NCBI GenBank assembly: GCA_016213885.1
Contig: JACQZM010000191.1
Span: 1 to 55,525, forward strand
DNA length: 55,525 bases
Origin: Candidatus Rifleibacteriota bacterium
GTDB taxonomy: Bacteria; Muiribacteriota; UBA6191; JACPRK01; JACQZM01
Direction: 5' to 3'
Shown here: positions 40,361 through 49,572 of the stretch, piece after piece
Numbering within the stretch: position 1 is the first letter of the stretch
Layout: every line of letters begins with the position of its first letter
Notes under the pieces: generated by a model
What the model saw: the letters and a program-made list of their open reading frames with translations, nothing else
Told to the model about the DNA's origin: nothing
Database searches by the model: none
Program-made: the position numbers and the translations under genes

Positions 40361-42238
40361 TTGAAGTGCACCGCTAGGTTACTCGTCGCGGCCCTCTTTC
40401 TGAGCTTGGTGCTCGGCGCGGAAGCCGCCCCGGCGAAGAAGAGCAAGAAGAAGAAGGCGCGACCTGCAGTTGCCTGCTCGAAGGTCAAGGCGGGCCCAAG
40501 CGGCCCGTTTGCCGACGTTCCTCCGGGCCACTGGGCCTACGAGGCGATCTCGAAGGCGGTTGGCGCCGGGATCCTCCAGGGCTGGGAGAACAAGTTCCAC
40601 GGAAACAAGGTGGTCAACCGCTACCAGATGGCGGTGATCGTGGCCCGGATGGTCGACCGGATGGGCGTCTGGAAGGCGAACGGCCGGACGATCACCGCCG
40701 AGGACGTGGCCAACCTGGAATCCCTGGTCATCGAGTTCGCCGATGAGCTGGCCATGCTCAACGTGCGGATCAACAAGGCCGAGGACGCCATCGCCGGCAT
40801 CAGGAAGGATCTCGATCTGATCAAGGCGGAGATGGCCAGCGGCGGGGTCAAGTCCGGCATCTCCGGAGTCCTCTCCACGAGGTTCGTCATGACCGGGAAT
40901 GCCTCCCCGGGCTGGAACCCCGGCTCGTTCATCGGTAGCGCCACGATCCCCGACCCGGCCGCCACGCACCCGCTGGTGCGCTACAGGGGCGGATGTTCGT
41001 CGGGCATCGGAACAAGGGCCAATCCGCTGCGGTTCGACAGCCGGAACTTCTTCACCGCCTCCAACTTCTCGGTGTCCATCGACAGACACTACGATCCGCA
41101 CCGCTACTTCCACGCGCAGGTCGATCTGAACTCCGAGGGCCTGCTGGAGGACTTCGCCGTGCAGGCCACGGCCGGCACTGGCCTGCCCACCGCGGGGCGT
41201 GGCGAGAACTTCGCCTCGTCGGCCAGTCAGCTCATGGTGAACGAGGCGTACGCGGTCTGGGAGGACTGGTTCAAGCCCCAGATCAACGGCCGGCTGGGCA
41301 TCTTCGCCCTGCCGATGAACACGGAGGTGAACGGCCCCGGGCGGACCTACCTGTGGACGCTCACCCCGTCGATCGCCAACTCCAAGTGGGAATCGCTCAG
41401 GCCCGTCGGCCTGGACATCTTCCAGGACATCGACTGTGACGAGTTGACGTTCTACGTCGGCTTCTTCACCCCCGGCGAGACCGCGGGCGGCGTCCTCCGG
41501 TCGGGCACCCTCCTCTCGTCGCCGACCCCGTTCGGCGCCACTGCCCAGACCGACCTGAGCGTGAACCCTGCCGGTGCCGGGTTCGGAGCAGGACGGTTCC
41601 CGTCGCCGCTGTTCGGTCCGGCCATGACCGACGGTCCGCGGGGAGTCCAGGGGCAGAGCCTGTCGGCGACCGACATCGGGTTCTACGGCTGCATCGGGAC
41701 CCGACCGACCAAGAAGGCCGACGGGATCCGATGGCACCTGGCCTACTTCGACAGGAACGGCGATCTGAGAGCCGGAACCAACGAGCACATCAGCCAGACC
41801 GACTGGTACGCCTGGCAGGCCTCCGCCAGCTATCAGTGGACCGAGTACCTGCTGCTGGCCCAGTACTACAACGGTATCTCGAAGAACTACAACACGGCGG
41901 ACGGCATCATCGACGCCCGCCGTGGGATCACCACGCCGTTCGTGAACGTGGGCGCGCTGGATACGGACTCCGCGTCGTTCATGTTCCTGTTCAACTGGCA
42001 GTTCTGCCCCAAGGGGGCGACGACGGTGCGGTTCGAGAAGGCGTGGGACGAGACCGGACTGGCCAGGCTCGAAGCCGAGGTCCTGACGTTCGCCTTCAAC
42101 TGGAAGGCGTCGGACCACAGCTGGCTGCAGGCGGAGTACATCACGGGGAACTCCCGAAGCCGCTCCGAGAATGGCTTCCGGAACACCCAGGACATCGAGG
42201 ACGACATGTTCCAGGTCAACTACAAGTTGAACTGGTAG
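40361..42238 (+). CDS. SLH-domain outer-membrane porin, paralogue C
   Basis: 625 residues from the TTG at 40361, chosen for GAGGAGG eight bases upstream. Signal peptide MKCTARLLVAALFLSLVLGAEA, then a Lys-rich linker KKSKKKKARP. SLH motif FADVPPGHWAYEAISKAVGA and GNKVVNRYQMAVIVARMV. Coiled coil IEFADELAMLNVRINKAEDA. The barrel from about residue 165 ends DDMFQVNYKLNW with a terminal Trp. It is closely related to paralogue B over the whole length, sharing for example TEVNGP and a long WTLTPSIANSKWESLRPVGL block, so the two came from a recent tandem duplication. It is the most intact copy after A. Confidence 0.92.
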   Translation: MKCTARLLVAALFLSLVLGAEAAPAKKSKKKKARPAVACSKVKAGPSGPFADVPPGHWAYEAISKAVGAGILQGWENKFHGNKVVNRYQMAVIVARMVDRMGVWKANGRTITAEDVANLESLVIEFADELAMLNVRINKAEDAIAGIRKDLDLIKAEMASGGVKSGISGVLSTRFVMTGNASPGWNPGSFIGSATIPDPAATHPLVRYRGGCSSGIGTRANPLRFDSRNFFTASNFSVSIDRHYDPHRYFHAQVDLNSEGLLEDFAVQATAGTGLPTAGRGENFASSASQLMVNEAYAVWEDWFKPQINGRLGIFALPMNTEVNGPGRTYLWTLTPSIANSKWESLRPVGLDIFQDIDCDELTFYVGFFTPGETAGGVLRSGTLLSSPTPFGATAQTDLSVNPAGAGFGAGRFPSPLFGPAMTDGPRGVQGQSLSATDIGFYGCIGTRPTKKADGIRWHLAYFDRNGDLRAGTNEHISQTDWYAWQASASYQWTEYLLLAQYYNGISKNYNTADGIIDARRGITTPFVNVGALDTDSASFMFLFNWQFCPKGATTVRFEKAWDETGLARLEAEVLTFAFNWKASDHSWLQAEYITGNSRSRSENGFRNTQDIEDDMFQVNYKLNW

Positions 42239-42262
42239 CGGCTCGACAAGGCGCTGCCTCAA

Positions 42263-42312
42263 GAGCGCCCGGTCCGCGGCCCTCGGGTCGCTGGCCGGGC
42301 GCTCCGGTTTCG
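42263..42312 (+). terminator. Terminator after SLH-C
   Basis: GAGCGCCCGG (42263-42272) pairs perfectly with CCGGGCGCTC (42295-42304); a short T-run (CGGTTTCGTG) follows. Ten base pairs, 22-base loop. Confidence 0.65.
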
Positions 42313-42453
42313 TGGGCGGCCATCGGACCACCGCCATGACGCGGCCGGGCCCACATTATGTGGAACATCCGGCACTTTGCCAGGTCCTTTTACAGAGGGT
42401 TCTTGTGCCTGCCCAGAGGTCAGAAACCCTGATCTGAAGCGGGTTTTGCGGCC

Positions 42454-42482
42454 TTGACAACCCCGAGGGTCGATGATATAGT
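42454..42482 (+). promoter_or_regulatory. Near-consensus sigma70-type promoter of pilB
   Basis: TTGACA (42454-42459), 17-base spacer, TATAGT (42477-42482). Transcription would start near 42489 with a leader of about 135 bases. A 35-codon open frame begins at the ATG at 42488 in that leader and may be chance. Confidence 0.7.
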
Positions 42483-42623
42483 CATAGATGGCGGTTCAGT
42501 GGCTTCCCATCAGGTTTTCCGCGGGTTCCTTGGGACCCGGAGACTCCCCCCCGATCCCCTCCCAGGTCCCGCGAGAAGACGCACGGTCGGTCTGACCACG
42601 ACCGGTCACCCCTAAGGAGACAG

Positions 42624-44369
42624 ATGACCACTACCCAGAGAATTGCCAAGATGAAGCTGGGGGAGGCGCTCATCGCCAACGGCTTCATCAACCAGGAGCA
42701 GCTCAAGGAGGCCATCGCACGCCAGAAGCAGACCGGCAAGCGACTCGGACAGATCCTCATCGAGATGAGGGTCGTGACCGAGCGGGACATCACAGAAGTC
42801 CTGTCCAAGCAGCTCAACGTCCCGTTCATCGACCTGTCGAACTACATCATCGACCCGGCGATCGCCAAGCTGGTGCCGGAGCACATCGCCCAGCGACACC
42901 AGCTGATCCCGATCAACAAGGTGGGCAACAAGCTCACCGTGGCGATGGTGGACCCGCTGAACGTCCTGGCCGTGGACGACATCCAGCTCATGACGGGGCT
43001 TCAGGTGAAGGCGGTGGTGGCCACCCCGTCTGACGTGCAGAAGGCCCTGCAAGACACCTACGGCGCCCATTCCCAGCTCGACAAGGTGTTCGACGACATC
43101 GCCGGGACCGACATCGCCAAGGAAGCTGCCAGCGCAGAGGACCTCGAGTCTTTCGGAGAGCTGGGCGAGAACGACGCTCCGATCATCCGGCTGGTGAACC
43201 TCATCATCACCCAGGCCGTCAATATCGGGGTTTCCGACATCCACATCGAACCCTACGAGAAGGAGCTGAGGGTCAGGTACCGCAAGGACGGAGTGCTCTA
43301 CACGGAGATGACCCCTCCCAAGAAGGCCCAGGCAGCCATCACGAGCCGCGTGAAGATCATGTCCTCCCTGGACATCGCGGAGAAGCGGCTCCCCCAGGAC
43401 GGTCGTATCAAGCTGAAGGTGAACAACCGCGGCATCGACCTCAGGGTATCGGTCCTGCCCACCGCCTGGGGCGAGAAGGTGGTCATGCGGATCCTCGACC
43501 AGGCGGGCCTCCGGGTGAACCTCGAGGACCTGGGGTTCGAGCCCGCCACGTACGAGCGGTTCAAGGACGGCATCAAGACCCCGTACGGCATCATCCTGGT
43601 GACCGGACCCACCGGATCGGGCAAGACCACCACGCTCTACTCCGCCCTCACGACGCTCAACGAGATCAGGGTGAACATCCTGACCGCAGAAGACCCGATC
43701 GAGTACCAGCTCCACGGAGTCAACCAGGTGCAGTGCAAGCCGGAGATCGGGCTCACGTTCGCGGCGGCGCTCCGGTCTTTCCTGCGGCAAGACCCGGACA
43801 TCATCATGGTGGGAGAGATCCGCGACTACTAGACCGCGGAGATCGCCATCAAGGCCTCCATGACCGGCCACCTGGTGCTGTCGACGCTCCACACGAACGA
43901 CGCGCCCTCCACGGTGGGCCGGTTGCTGGACATGGGCGTCGAGGCTTTCATGGTCACCTCCTCGGTCATCTTGATCCAGGCCCAGCGGCTGGTCCGCACC
44001 TGCTGCAAGGACTGCAAGAAGGAGCTGAAGCCGAAGAAAGAGGTGGTGGACAGCCTCGGGATCAACACGGAGCTGCTGCGCCGCCTCGACCTCCCTCACA
44101 TCGACGAGAAGAACCTCAAGTTCTTCAAGGGTGAAGGGTGCGACACCTGCAACCGCGACGGCTACAAGGGTCGCATGGGCGTGTACGAGGTCATGAAGAT
44201 GTCCGAGAACGTCCGCCAGTGCATCTTGAAGGGCGGATCCACCACGGACGTCTTCCGCCTGGCCAAGTCGGAGGGGATGCTCACCCTGCGTGAGTCGGCC
44301 CTCCGGAAGGCGCTCCTGGGAGTCACCACCGTGGAAGAGGTGGTCCGGGTCACCGCCGCCGACCGGTAG
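42624..44369 (+). CDS. pilB: Type IV pilus extension ATPase PilB (interrupted by in-frame TAG at codon 403)
   Basis: ATG with AAGGAG about nine bases upstream. Residues 1-150 are the MshEN/GspE N-terminal domain ([20 protein letters not shown]). The AAA core has Walker A GPTGSGKT from Gly328, the Asp box [12 protein letters not shown] and Walker [13 protein letters not shown]. The next codons are TAC TAG ACC; in homologues this is x-E-T, so TAG stands where GAG (Glu) is expected. The same frame continues with [20 protein letters not shown] and the zinc-binding Cys pairs CCKDC and CDTCNRDG, to the stop at 44369. PilB powers pilus extension. The upstream fragment alone would lack the His box and C-terminal domain. 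Confidence 0.92.
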
Positions 44370-44390
44370 AACCGGGGAGCGGACCGGCCA

Positions 44391-44571
44391 TCCAGGATCC
44401 CGCACCCGTTTCGCAGGGCTTGGGCTGTGATCACCCTCTTGGCCGGATCGAGGCTCACGAAGGAAGTGGAGGGGATCCGGTTGGAGTCGCACTCGGGAGA
44501 GAGAAAGAGGAGAGGATCAGGTTGAAGGTCGCGCTCGGGGGCGCGACTCGGATCCGGCGAGACGCCGGATC
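44391..44571 (+). repeat. Intergenic hairpin repeat, copy 4
   Basis: Core A is diverged (GATCCCGCACCCGTTTCGCA; the AGGCCT palindrome replaced by CCTCTTGGCCGGATCGAGG, which keeps a CCTC/GAGG pairing). Two successive B-like units follow, the second with a perfect GTCGCGC-TCGGGG-GCGCGAC. Terminal hairpin H has arms GATCCGGCG and CGCCGGATC with loop AGA (44551-44571). Confidence 0.78.
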
Positions 44572-44584
44572 TGGCAGAGCCGCC

Positions 44585-44614
44585 TTGTGCGAGCGCTCCT
44601 CGAACGGGTAGAAT
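44585..44614 (+). promoter_or_regulatory. Promoter of pilT
   Basis: TTGTGC (44585-44590), 18-base spacer, TAGAAT (44609-44614), beginning 14 bases after the terminal hairpin of repeat copy 4. The leader to the ATG at 44804 is about 180 bases. Confidence 0.5.
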
Positions 44615-44803
44615 CTCTGAACCGGAGAGAGCGGGCATCGGCGGCCCAGGGAGACGGGCCGGGACCGGCTCGTGCCGTCCCGGGGCATCCCCCGCGCTCA
44701 CCCTCCGGTATCTGGCTGGGCATCGCGGACCAGCGCCGGGTCTTCAGAGGAGTTTCCGCAGACAGCGTACCAACCACCAGCCGAGAGCAGGGAGAGACCA
44801 GGA

Positions 44804-45862
44804 ATGTTCGTTCTGAACGATCTCCTCAATCTGGTAGTCGACAACGACGCATCGGACCTTCACCTGACCGTCGGGACGCCACCGATCATCCGCGTCGACG
44901 GAGACCTGATCCCGACCGACCTGGACGTTCTGACGCCCATGGACACGCGCAGCCTCATCTACAACATGCTCACCGCGGAGCAGCAGAAGGCGTTCGAGAA
45001 AGACCTCGAGCTGGACATCAGCTACTCCGTGCACGGGTTCGGTCGGTTCCGCGTGAACGTCTACAAGCAGCGCGGCTGCATCGCTGCCGCATTCCGGATC
45101 ATTCCCTCGAAGATCCCGACCCTGGAGGAGCTGAAGCTCTCGCCGGTCATCCAGGAGTTCTCGAAGCTTCACAAGGGGCTGGTGTTGATCACGGGGCCCA
45201 CCGGGTCCGGAAAGTCCACGACGCTGGCGGCCCTGATCGACCTGATCAACGAGACCCGTCGGTGCCACATCGTCACGATCGAGGACCCGATCGAGTACCT
45301 GCACTACCACAAGAAGTCGATCATCAATCAGCGGGAGCTCCACGTCGACACCCACTCGTTCCCCAACGCCTTGAAGCACGTCCTCAGAGAAGACCCCGAC
45401 GTGATCCTGGTCGGTGAAATGCGAGACCTGGAGACGATCGAGACGGCGCTCACCCTGGCAGAGACCGGCCACCTCGTGTTCGGTACGCTGCACACCACCG
45501 ATGCGGCCCAGACGATCAACCGCGTGGTGGACGTGTTCCCGCCCCACCAGCAAGGGCAGGTGAGAACGCAGCTGTCGTTCGTGCTGCGAGCCGTGGTGGC
45601 GCAGCAGCTTCTCCAGACCGCATCCGGCAAGGGCCGGGTCGTCTGCGAGGAGATCCTGATCGTCAATCCGGCGGTCCAGAACATCGTCCGGGAGCAGAAG
45701 ATCCAGCAGCTGTACACGGTCATGCAGACCGGTCAGAGTCTGGGCATGAAGACGTTCGAACAGTCGCTCAGGGACCTCTACTCCAGGGGCGAGATCACCT
45801 ACCAGGAGGCCATGGTTCACACGTCCAGACCGGATGAGCTGGCACGGATGCTGAAAGGTTAG
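44804..45862 (+). CDS. pilT: Type IV pilus retraction ATPase PilT
   Basis: 352 residues from the ATG at 44804, with GGGAGAG upstream. Homologues begin exactly here (LNDLLNLVVDNDASDLHLTV). Walker A GPTGSGKST at 131-139, Asp box TIEDPIEYLHYHKKS, Walker B DPDVILVGEMRDLET, His box HLVFGTLHTTDAAQTINRVV, and the PilT-specific RAVVAQQLL. Compared with PilB, PilT lacks the N-terminal domain and the Cys pairs, as expected. It depolymerises the pilus and drives twitching motility and DNA uptake. It has its own promoter, and is separated from pilB by repeat copy 4. Confidence 0.97.
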   Translation: MFVLNDLLNLVVDNDASDLHLTVGTPPIIRVDGDLIPTDLDVLTPMDTRSLIYNMLTAEQQKAFEKDLELDISYSVHGFGRFRVNVYKQRGCIAAAFRIIPSKIPTLEELKLSPVIQEFSKLHKGLVLITGPTGSGKSTTLAALIDLINETRRCHIVTIEDPIEYLHYHKKSIINQRELHVDTHSFPNALKHVLREDPDVILVGEMRDLETIETALTLAETGHLVFGTLHTTDAAQTINRVVDVFPPHQQGQVRTQLSFVLRAVVAQQLLQTASGKGRVVCEEILIVNPAVQNIVREQKIQQLYTVMQTGQSLGMKTFEQSLRDLYSRGEITYQEAMVHTSRPDELARMLKG

Positions 45863-45879
45863 CCCGGACAGGTTATCAT
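45851..45879 (+). promoter_or_regulatory. Possible leaderless promoter between pilT and pilC
   Basis: CTGAAA (45851-45856), 17-base spacer, TATCAT (45874-45879), then seven bases to the ATG at 45887. It overlaps the end of pilT. Confidence 0.35.
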
Positions 45880-45886
45880 TCAATTG

Positions 45887-46030
45887 ATGGAACGGTTTGG
45901 CCCCCAGACCGGTCCCAGGCATACGACGCTCGATCAGGTAGCGGTTGTTGGCTCCATCTCGACGCTGTCGACTCCGGACGAGGTGACGGCGTTGCGTTGG
46001 CTCGTGGCCGATCTTGGCCGGGAGGCGTGA
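45887..46030 (+). CDS. 47-residue ORF between pilT and pilC
   Basis: Begins MERFGPQTGPRHTTLDQVAV and ends with a likely helix STPDEVTALRWLVADLGREA; no signal peptide or membrane helix. No ribosome site precedes it, but a TATCAT box seven bases before the ATG would allow a leaderless message. Its stop is three bases before pilC. It may be a small regulator or assembly factor of the pilus; no family recognised. It could also be chance. Confidence 0.4.
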   Translation: MERFGPQTGPRHTTLDQVAVVGSISTLSTPDEVTALRWLVADLGREA

Positions 46031-46033
46031 TTC

Positions 46034-47239
46034 ATGCCCACCTTTATGGTCAGATCCCGTAACTGGGAAGGCAAAGTCGTCACCAACGAGCTGGAGGGCG
46101 AGAGCAAAGACGTCGTCGTAGCCAAGCTTCGCGAGAAGGGCTTCTTCGTCACCTCCATCACCGAGAAGAAGGCCGGCAAGGGCCTGCCTTTCCTGGGCGG
46201 CGGCAGAGTCTCCTCCAAGGAGGTCGCCATCTTCGCCCAGATGTTCTCGGTGATGATCGGCTCCGGCGTGCCCCTGGTCCGATGTCTGTCGATTCTCCAG
46301 GTCCAGCTGGAGAACCCCGCCTTCGCCAAGATGGTCGGCCAGATCCGGACCGCCGTGGAAGAGGGGTCGACGTTCTCGGCTGCGCTGGGGAAGCATCCCA
46401 AGGCGTTCGACAACCTCTTCGTCAACCTGGTCAAGGCCGGAGAGGCCGGCGGTATCCTGGACAAGATCCTCCAGCGACTGGCCGGTTACCTGGAGAAGTC
46501 GGAGGAGCTCAAGGCCAAGGTGAAGGGCGCCCTGACCTACCCGGTGGTGGTCCTGGCGATCGCCGCCATCGTCGTCCTCGCCTTGGTCATGTTCGTGCTG
46601 CCACAGTTCAAGTCGATCTTCAACTCCATGAACGTGGAGTTGCCGGCCGTGACCAAGGCGCTGCTGGCTTTCTCCGACATCATGCAAGAGTGGTGGTGGA
46701 TCATCATTCCCTGCCTGCTGCTCATCCCGATGTCGATCGCCCAGTTCTTCAAGTCGCCGCAGGGGCAACGGGTCTTCGACTCCAACATCCTGAGAGTACC
46801 GGTCCTCGGGATGATGATGAGAAAGGTGGCCGTGGCCCGGTTCACCCGGACGCTGGGCACCATGATCGCATCCGGCGTGCCGATCTTGCAGGCGCTGGAG
46901 GTGACGGCTGCCACGGCCGGCAACGTGATCATCAAGGAGGCCGTGGACCGGACCCGGATCTCGATCCGCGAGGGCGAATCGATCGCGGATCCGCTGAAGA
47001 CCTCCGGGGTGTTCCCGCCGATGGTGGTCCAGATGATCTCCGTCGGTGAGGAGACCGGCGAGCTGGACAAGATGCTCATGAAGATCGCCGAGTTCTACGA
47101 CACCGAAGTGGACGCGGCGGTCAAGGGCCTCACGTCGGTCATCGAGCCGATCGTCATCGTGTTCATGGGTCTGGTCATCGGCGGCATCGTTCTCGCCGTG
47201 TTCATGCCCATGTTGAAGCTGATCAACAACGTCGGCTGA
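46034..47239 (+). CDS. pilC: Type IV pilus inner-membrane platform protein PilC
   Basis: 401 residues; ATG with GGGAGG eight bases upstream. Two GspF/T2SSF domains. The first holds SVMIGSGVPLVRCLSILQVQ, and a membrane helix VVVLAIAAIVVLALVMFVLP. The second holds ARFTRTLGTMIASGVPILQA, then ISVGEETGELDKMLMKIAEF and the last helix IVIVFMGLVIGGIVLAVFMP. PilC connects the cytoplasmic ATPases to the growing pilus. It is in the usual pilB-pilT-pilC order. Confidence 0.96.
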   Translation: MPTFMVRSRNWEGKVVTNELEGESKDVVVAKLREKGFFVTSITEKKAGKGLPFLGGGRVSSKEVAIFAQMFSVMIGSGVPLVRCLSILQVQLENPAFAKMVGQIRTAVEEGSTFSAALGKHPKAFDNLFVNLVKAGEAGGILDKILQRLAGYLEKSEELKAKVKGALTYPVVVLAIAAIVVLALVMFVLPQFKSIFNSMNVELPAVTKALLAFSDIMQEWWWIIIPCLLLIPMSIAQFFKSPQGQRVFDSNILRVPVLGMMMRKVAVARFTRTLGTMIASGVPILQALEVTAATAGNVIIKEAVDRTRISIREGESIADPLKTSGVFPPMVVQMISVGEETGELDKMLMKIAEFYDTEVDAAVKGLTSVIEPIVIVFMGLVIGGIVLAVFMPMLKLINNVG

Positions 47240-47261
47240 GCCGACACCGCAGCGACCCGAG

Positions 47262-47308
47262 GGCCCGGTCCGGCCTCTCCCGAGGCGATCGCGACCGGGC
47301 CTTTCGCT
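47262..47308 (+). terminator. Terminator after pilC
   Basis: GGCCCGGTC (47262-47270) pairs with GACCGGGCC (47293-47301), followed by TTTCGCTGT. It separates pilC from the convergent gene that ends at 47326. Confidence 0.6.
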
Positions 47309-47325
47309 GTCCTCCGGCTCCAGGT

Positions 47326-49024
47326 CTATCGAACGGTCTCCGGTGGGCGCCCCACGAGGCTCCGTCTCAGCACCGGCAACCTGGGATCCTCCGGATTTTC
47401 CCGGATCAGGGCATCGACCAGGCCGAGCGCCCTGGCGACCTCCCTGCGTCGCAGGTAGATCTGGGCCAGATTGACCCCAGACGCCACGTCATGACGATCC
47501 AGCGCCATGGCCTCTTCGAGGTGGGGAGTCGCCCGGTCCGGCTCGCCCCGCTTGAGATAGAGAAACGCCAGGTTGGCGGCCAGACGCGGCAGGTCCGCCC
47601 GGATCCGCCGCGCCTCCAGAAGGGCCGGTTCGGCCGCATCCAGGTGGCCTAGCAAGAGCCGCGCCCGTCCCAGGCCCAGGAGGAACTCCGGCGGGGTGTA
47701 GCGCTGCTCCCTGGCCAGCGCCAGCGCCAGCTCGAATCGTGAGCACGCCTCTCCGGGCTCGCCCTGGGCCAGGAGCACCTGGGCCAGGTTCCCCTGGGCG
47801 ACCGGCCAGCGGTCGTTCACCCGGACCTGGTGGCTCCAGAGCGACCTGGCGTCCCGCCAGGGCGGCAGGTTCACCACGAGCAAGGCCCCGTACATGAGCA
47901 AGAGACCGACCAGCACCACCGGGGAGGCCCGGGAGGGGCGGCCGGTGCGGGGAACGAGGAACCGGGCGATCCCCAGGCACGCGGCAGCGCTGGGCAGGTA
48001 CAGGTACCGCTCCTGGATCAGGTTCGTCCCCGGCCGGGTCAGGTTCAGGGTCAGCGGGGCGAGGAGCAGCAGCAGGCAAACGCTCCACACCCATCGTCAG
48101 CGTCGCCACGATCTCGTGGGCCGGCGGCGGGGGCCCCTGGCCCAGACGGGCCACCGAGTAGTCCAGGCGGCTGGTGCCACAGCCGACCAGGTGGGCGGCT
48201 GTCTGGGTGCCGAGCGCCCAGGCACACCGGACGACCTGGGCGCCGGGCGAGCTCATGAGCTGATGTGCGAGGCCGGTCGGCACGCTGCCCACCACGACGG
48301 TGCGGATCGCGAGCCACGCGAGAGCGCAGGCCGAGAGAGCGGCGAACACGACGAGCCACCGGCGTGGGGCCGGGTCGGGCGACCGCGCCGGACTCGCCCC
48401 TCCCGGGGCCCGCCAGCCAGCCAGCCAGCCATGGGCCAGAACGACCACGGGCAGAACGATGACCGATTCCTTGGAGAGGAGCGCCCCGGCGAAGGCGAGG
48501 ACCGAAGCGGCCAGGTACGAGCTCCCCCTGGTCAGCGCTCCCAACGCCAGGATCCAGGTCCCCAGGGCCAGAGCCGTGGACAGGAGGTCTGCCCGGGCGC
48601 TGATCCAGCAGATCGCCTCGGCGTGGGCCGGGTGCAGAGCGAACAGCAGGCCCGTTGCCAGAGCGACTCGACGCCGCTGCCCAAGCGACAGCGCCCAGAT
48701 CCCCACGAGCAGGGAGCAGCAGCCGTGGAGCAGGGCGTTGGTGACGTGTCCTCCACCGGGACCGGGGCCGGAGAGTGTCCGATCCGAAGCGTAGGTGAGC
48801 ATGGTGAGAGGCCTGTAGAACGGATACCCTCTTCCCATCCATCTCTCGAGGGAGCCGGTGAGCAGCCGGCCGGTCCCGCCCGGCTCGGCGAGATCGCGAT
48901 TCTGGACGATCAGGCCGAAGTCGTCATGGACGAAACCGAAGGTGTGGGTCTGCCAGGCCACGGCGATACCGACCAGCAGCGGGGCGACGACGGCCAGAGC
49001 CTTGAATCGGTCGGGGTTCGGCAT
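47326..49024 (-). CDS. TMTC-like GT-C glycosyltransferase with TPR tail (frameshifted near 48090)
   Basis: Start ATG at 49024 (an in-frame ATG at 49084 is possible, but the best promoter lies between the two). The first frame gives a membrane protein with FGFVHDDFGLIVQN, the acidic DD pair of GT-C enzymes, then about eight helices (SYLAASVLAFAGALLSKESV). It loses sense after IVATLTMG. The other frame continues WSVCLLLLLAPLTLNLTRPG and GTNLIQERYLYLPSAAACLG, followed by TPR repeats to the stop at 47326. One extra base near 48088-48092 explains the break. TMTC proteins transfer mannose from lipid-phosphate donors; the bacterial relatives are mostly uncharacterised. The gene at 50050 is a paralogue. 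Confidence 0.78.
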
Positions 49025-49074
49025 GGGGGTGGGGCCAGCGTCCGCCGGAGCAGATCGCGGGCTGGCGATCACAG

Positions 49075-49103
49075 AGCCTATCATCGCTGCGGCGGCCGAT
49101 CAA
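49075..49103 (-). promoter_or_regulatory. Possible promoter of the minus-strand TMTC-like gene
   Basis: TTGATC (49103-49098), 17-base spacer, TAGGCT (49080-49075). Transcription would begin near 49068, downstream of the ATG at 49084 and upstream of the ATG at 49024. Confidence 0.35.
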
Positions 49104-49120
49104 CCGGTCGCCGGGACCAA

Positions 49121-49372
49121 GACCCGGCGCCTCGCCGGGTCCGAGTCGCCAGACCCGGCGCCTCGCCGGGTCCGAGTCGCGCCCCCGAGCGCGACCTCAA
49201 TCCGGATCCCCTCCTCTTTCTTCTCCCTCCCGAGCGCGACCTCAATCCGGATCCCCTCCTCTTCCCTTCCCCCGAGCGCGACCTCAAAGGAATCCCCTCC
49301 ACTTCGTTGATGACTCTGCAGCCAGGCCGAGGCCTGATCACAGGCCCGACTCCGCGAACCAGGTGGAGGATC
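49121..49372 (-). repeat. Intergenic hairpin repeat, copy 5 (reverse, expanded)
   Basis: Minus-strand order: core A (49372 to about 49300), three B-like units (each with GGGGATCCGGATTGAGGTCG or a variant), then two terminal hairpins H (49172-49152 and 49141-49121, arms GACCCGGCG/CGCCGGGTC). It points toward the minus-strand TMTC-like gene. Confidence 0.8.
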
Positions 49373-49503
49373 CGGGCGGCCGCTGGCCCTGTCAATCGAG
49401 GCCTCGTGGTTCGAGGGTCCGGAACGTTCGAAAAAAAAGAAGAAAGGCTGAACCGTATCCCCCCTGACCCGTCTTTCCGATACAGTTGAGCAGAATCGGG
49501 ATA

Positions 49504-49532
49504 TTGCGTGCCCCATCTCGATTTGCTAAGAT
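49504..49532 (+). promoter_or_regulatory. Promoter of pilA
   Basis: TTGCGT (49504-49509), 17-base spacer, TAAGAT (49527-49532). The leader is about 35 bases with a perfect AAAGGAGGTGA. No sigma54 GG/GC site is seen, unlike pilA in many proteobacteria. Confidence 0.55.
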
Positions 49533-49572
49533 TGGCGTTACTCAGATCTCGAAAGGAGGTGAAAGAAAAGAA

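Noticed and set aside
42488..42597. 35-codon ORF in the pilB leader, five bases after the -10 box
   Set aside because: Pro/Gly-rich, no conservation evidence and spacing slightly short for a leaderless start. Not annotated.
43830..43832. TAG recoded as an amino acid (pyrrolysine-like) in this organism
   Set aside because: TAG ends several intact genes here at the expected place, and there is no Pyl gene in the window. A point mutation or sequencing error is simpler.
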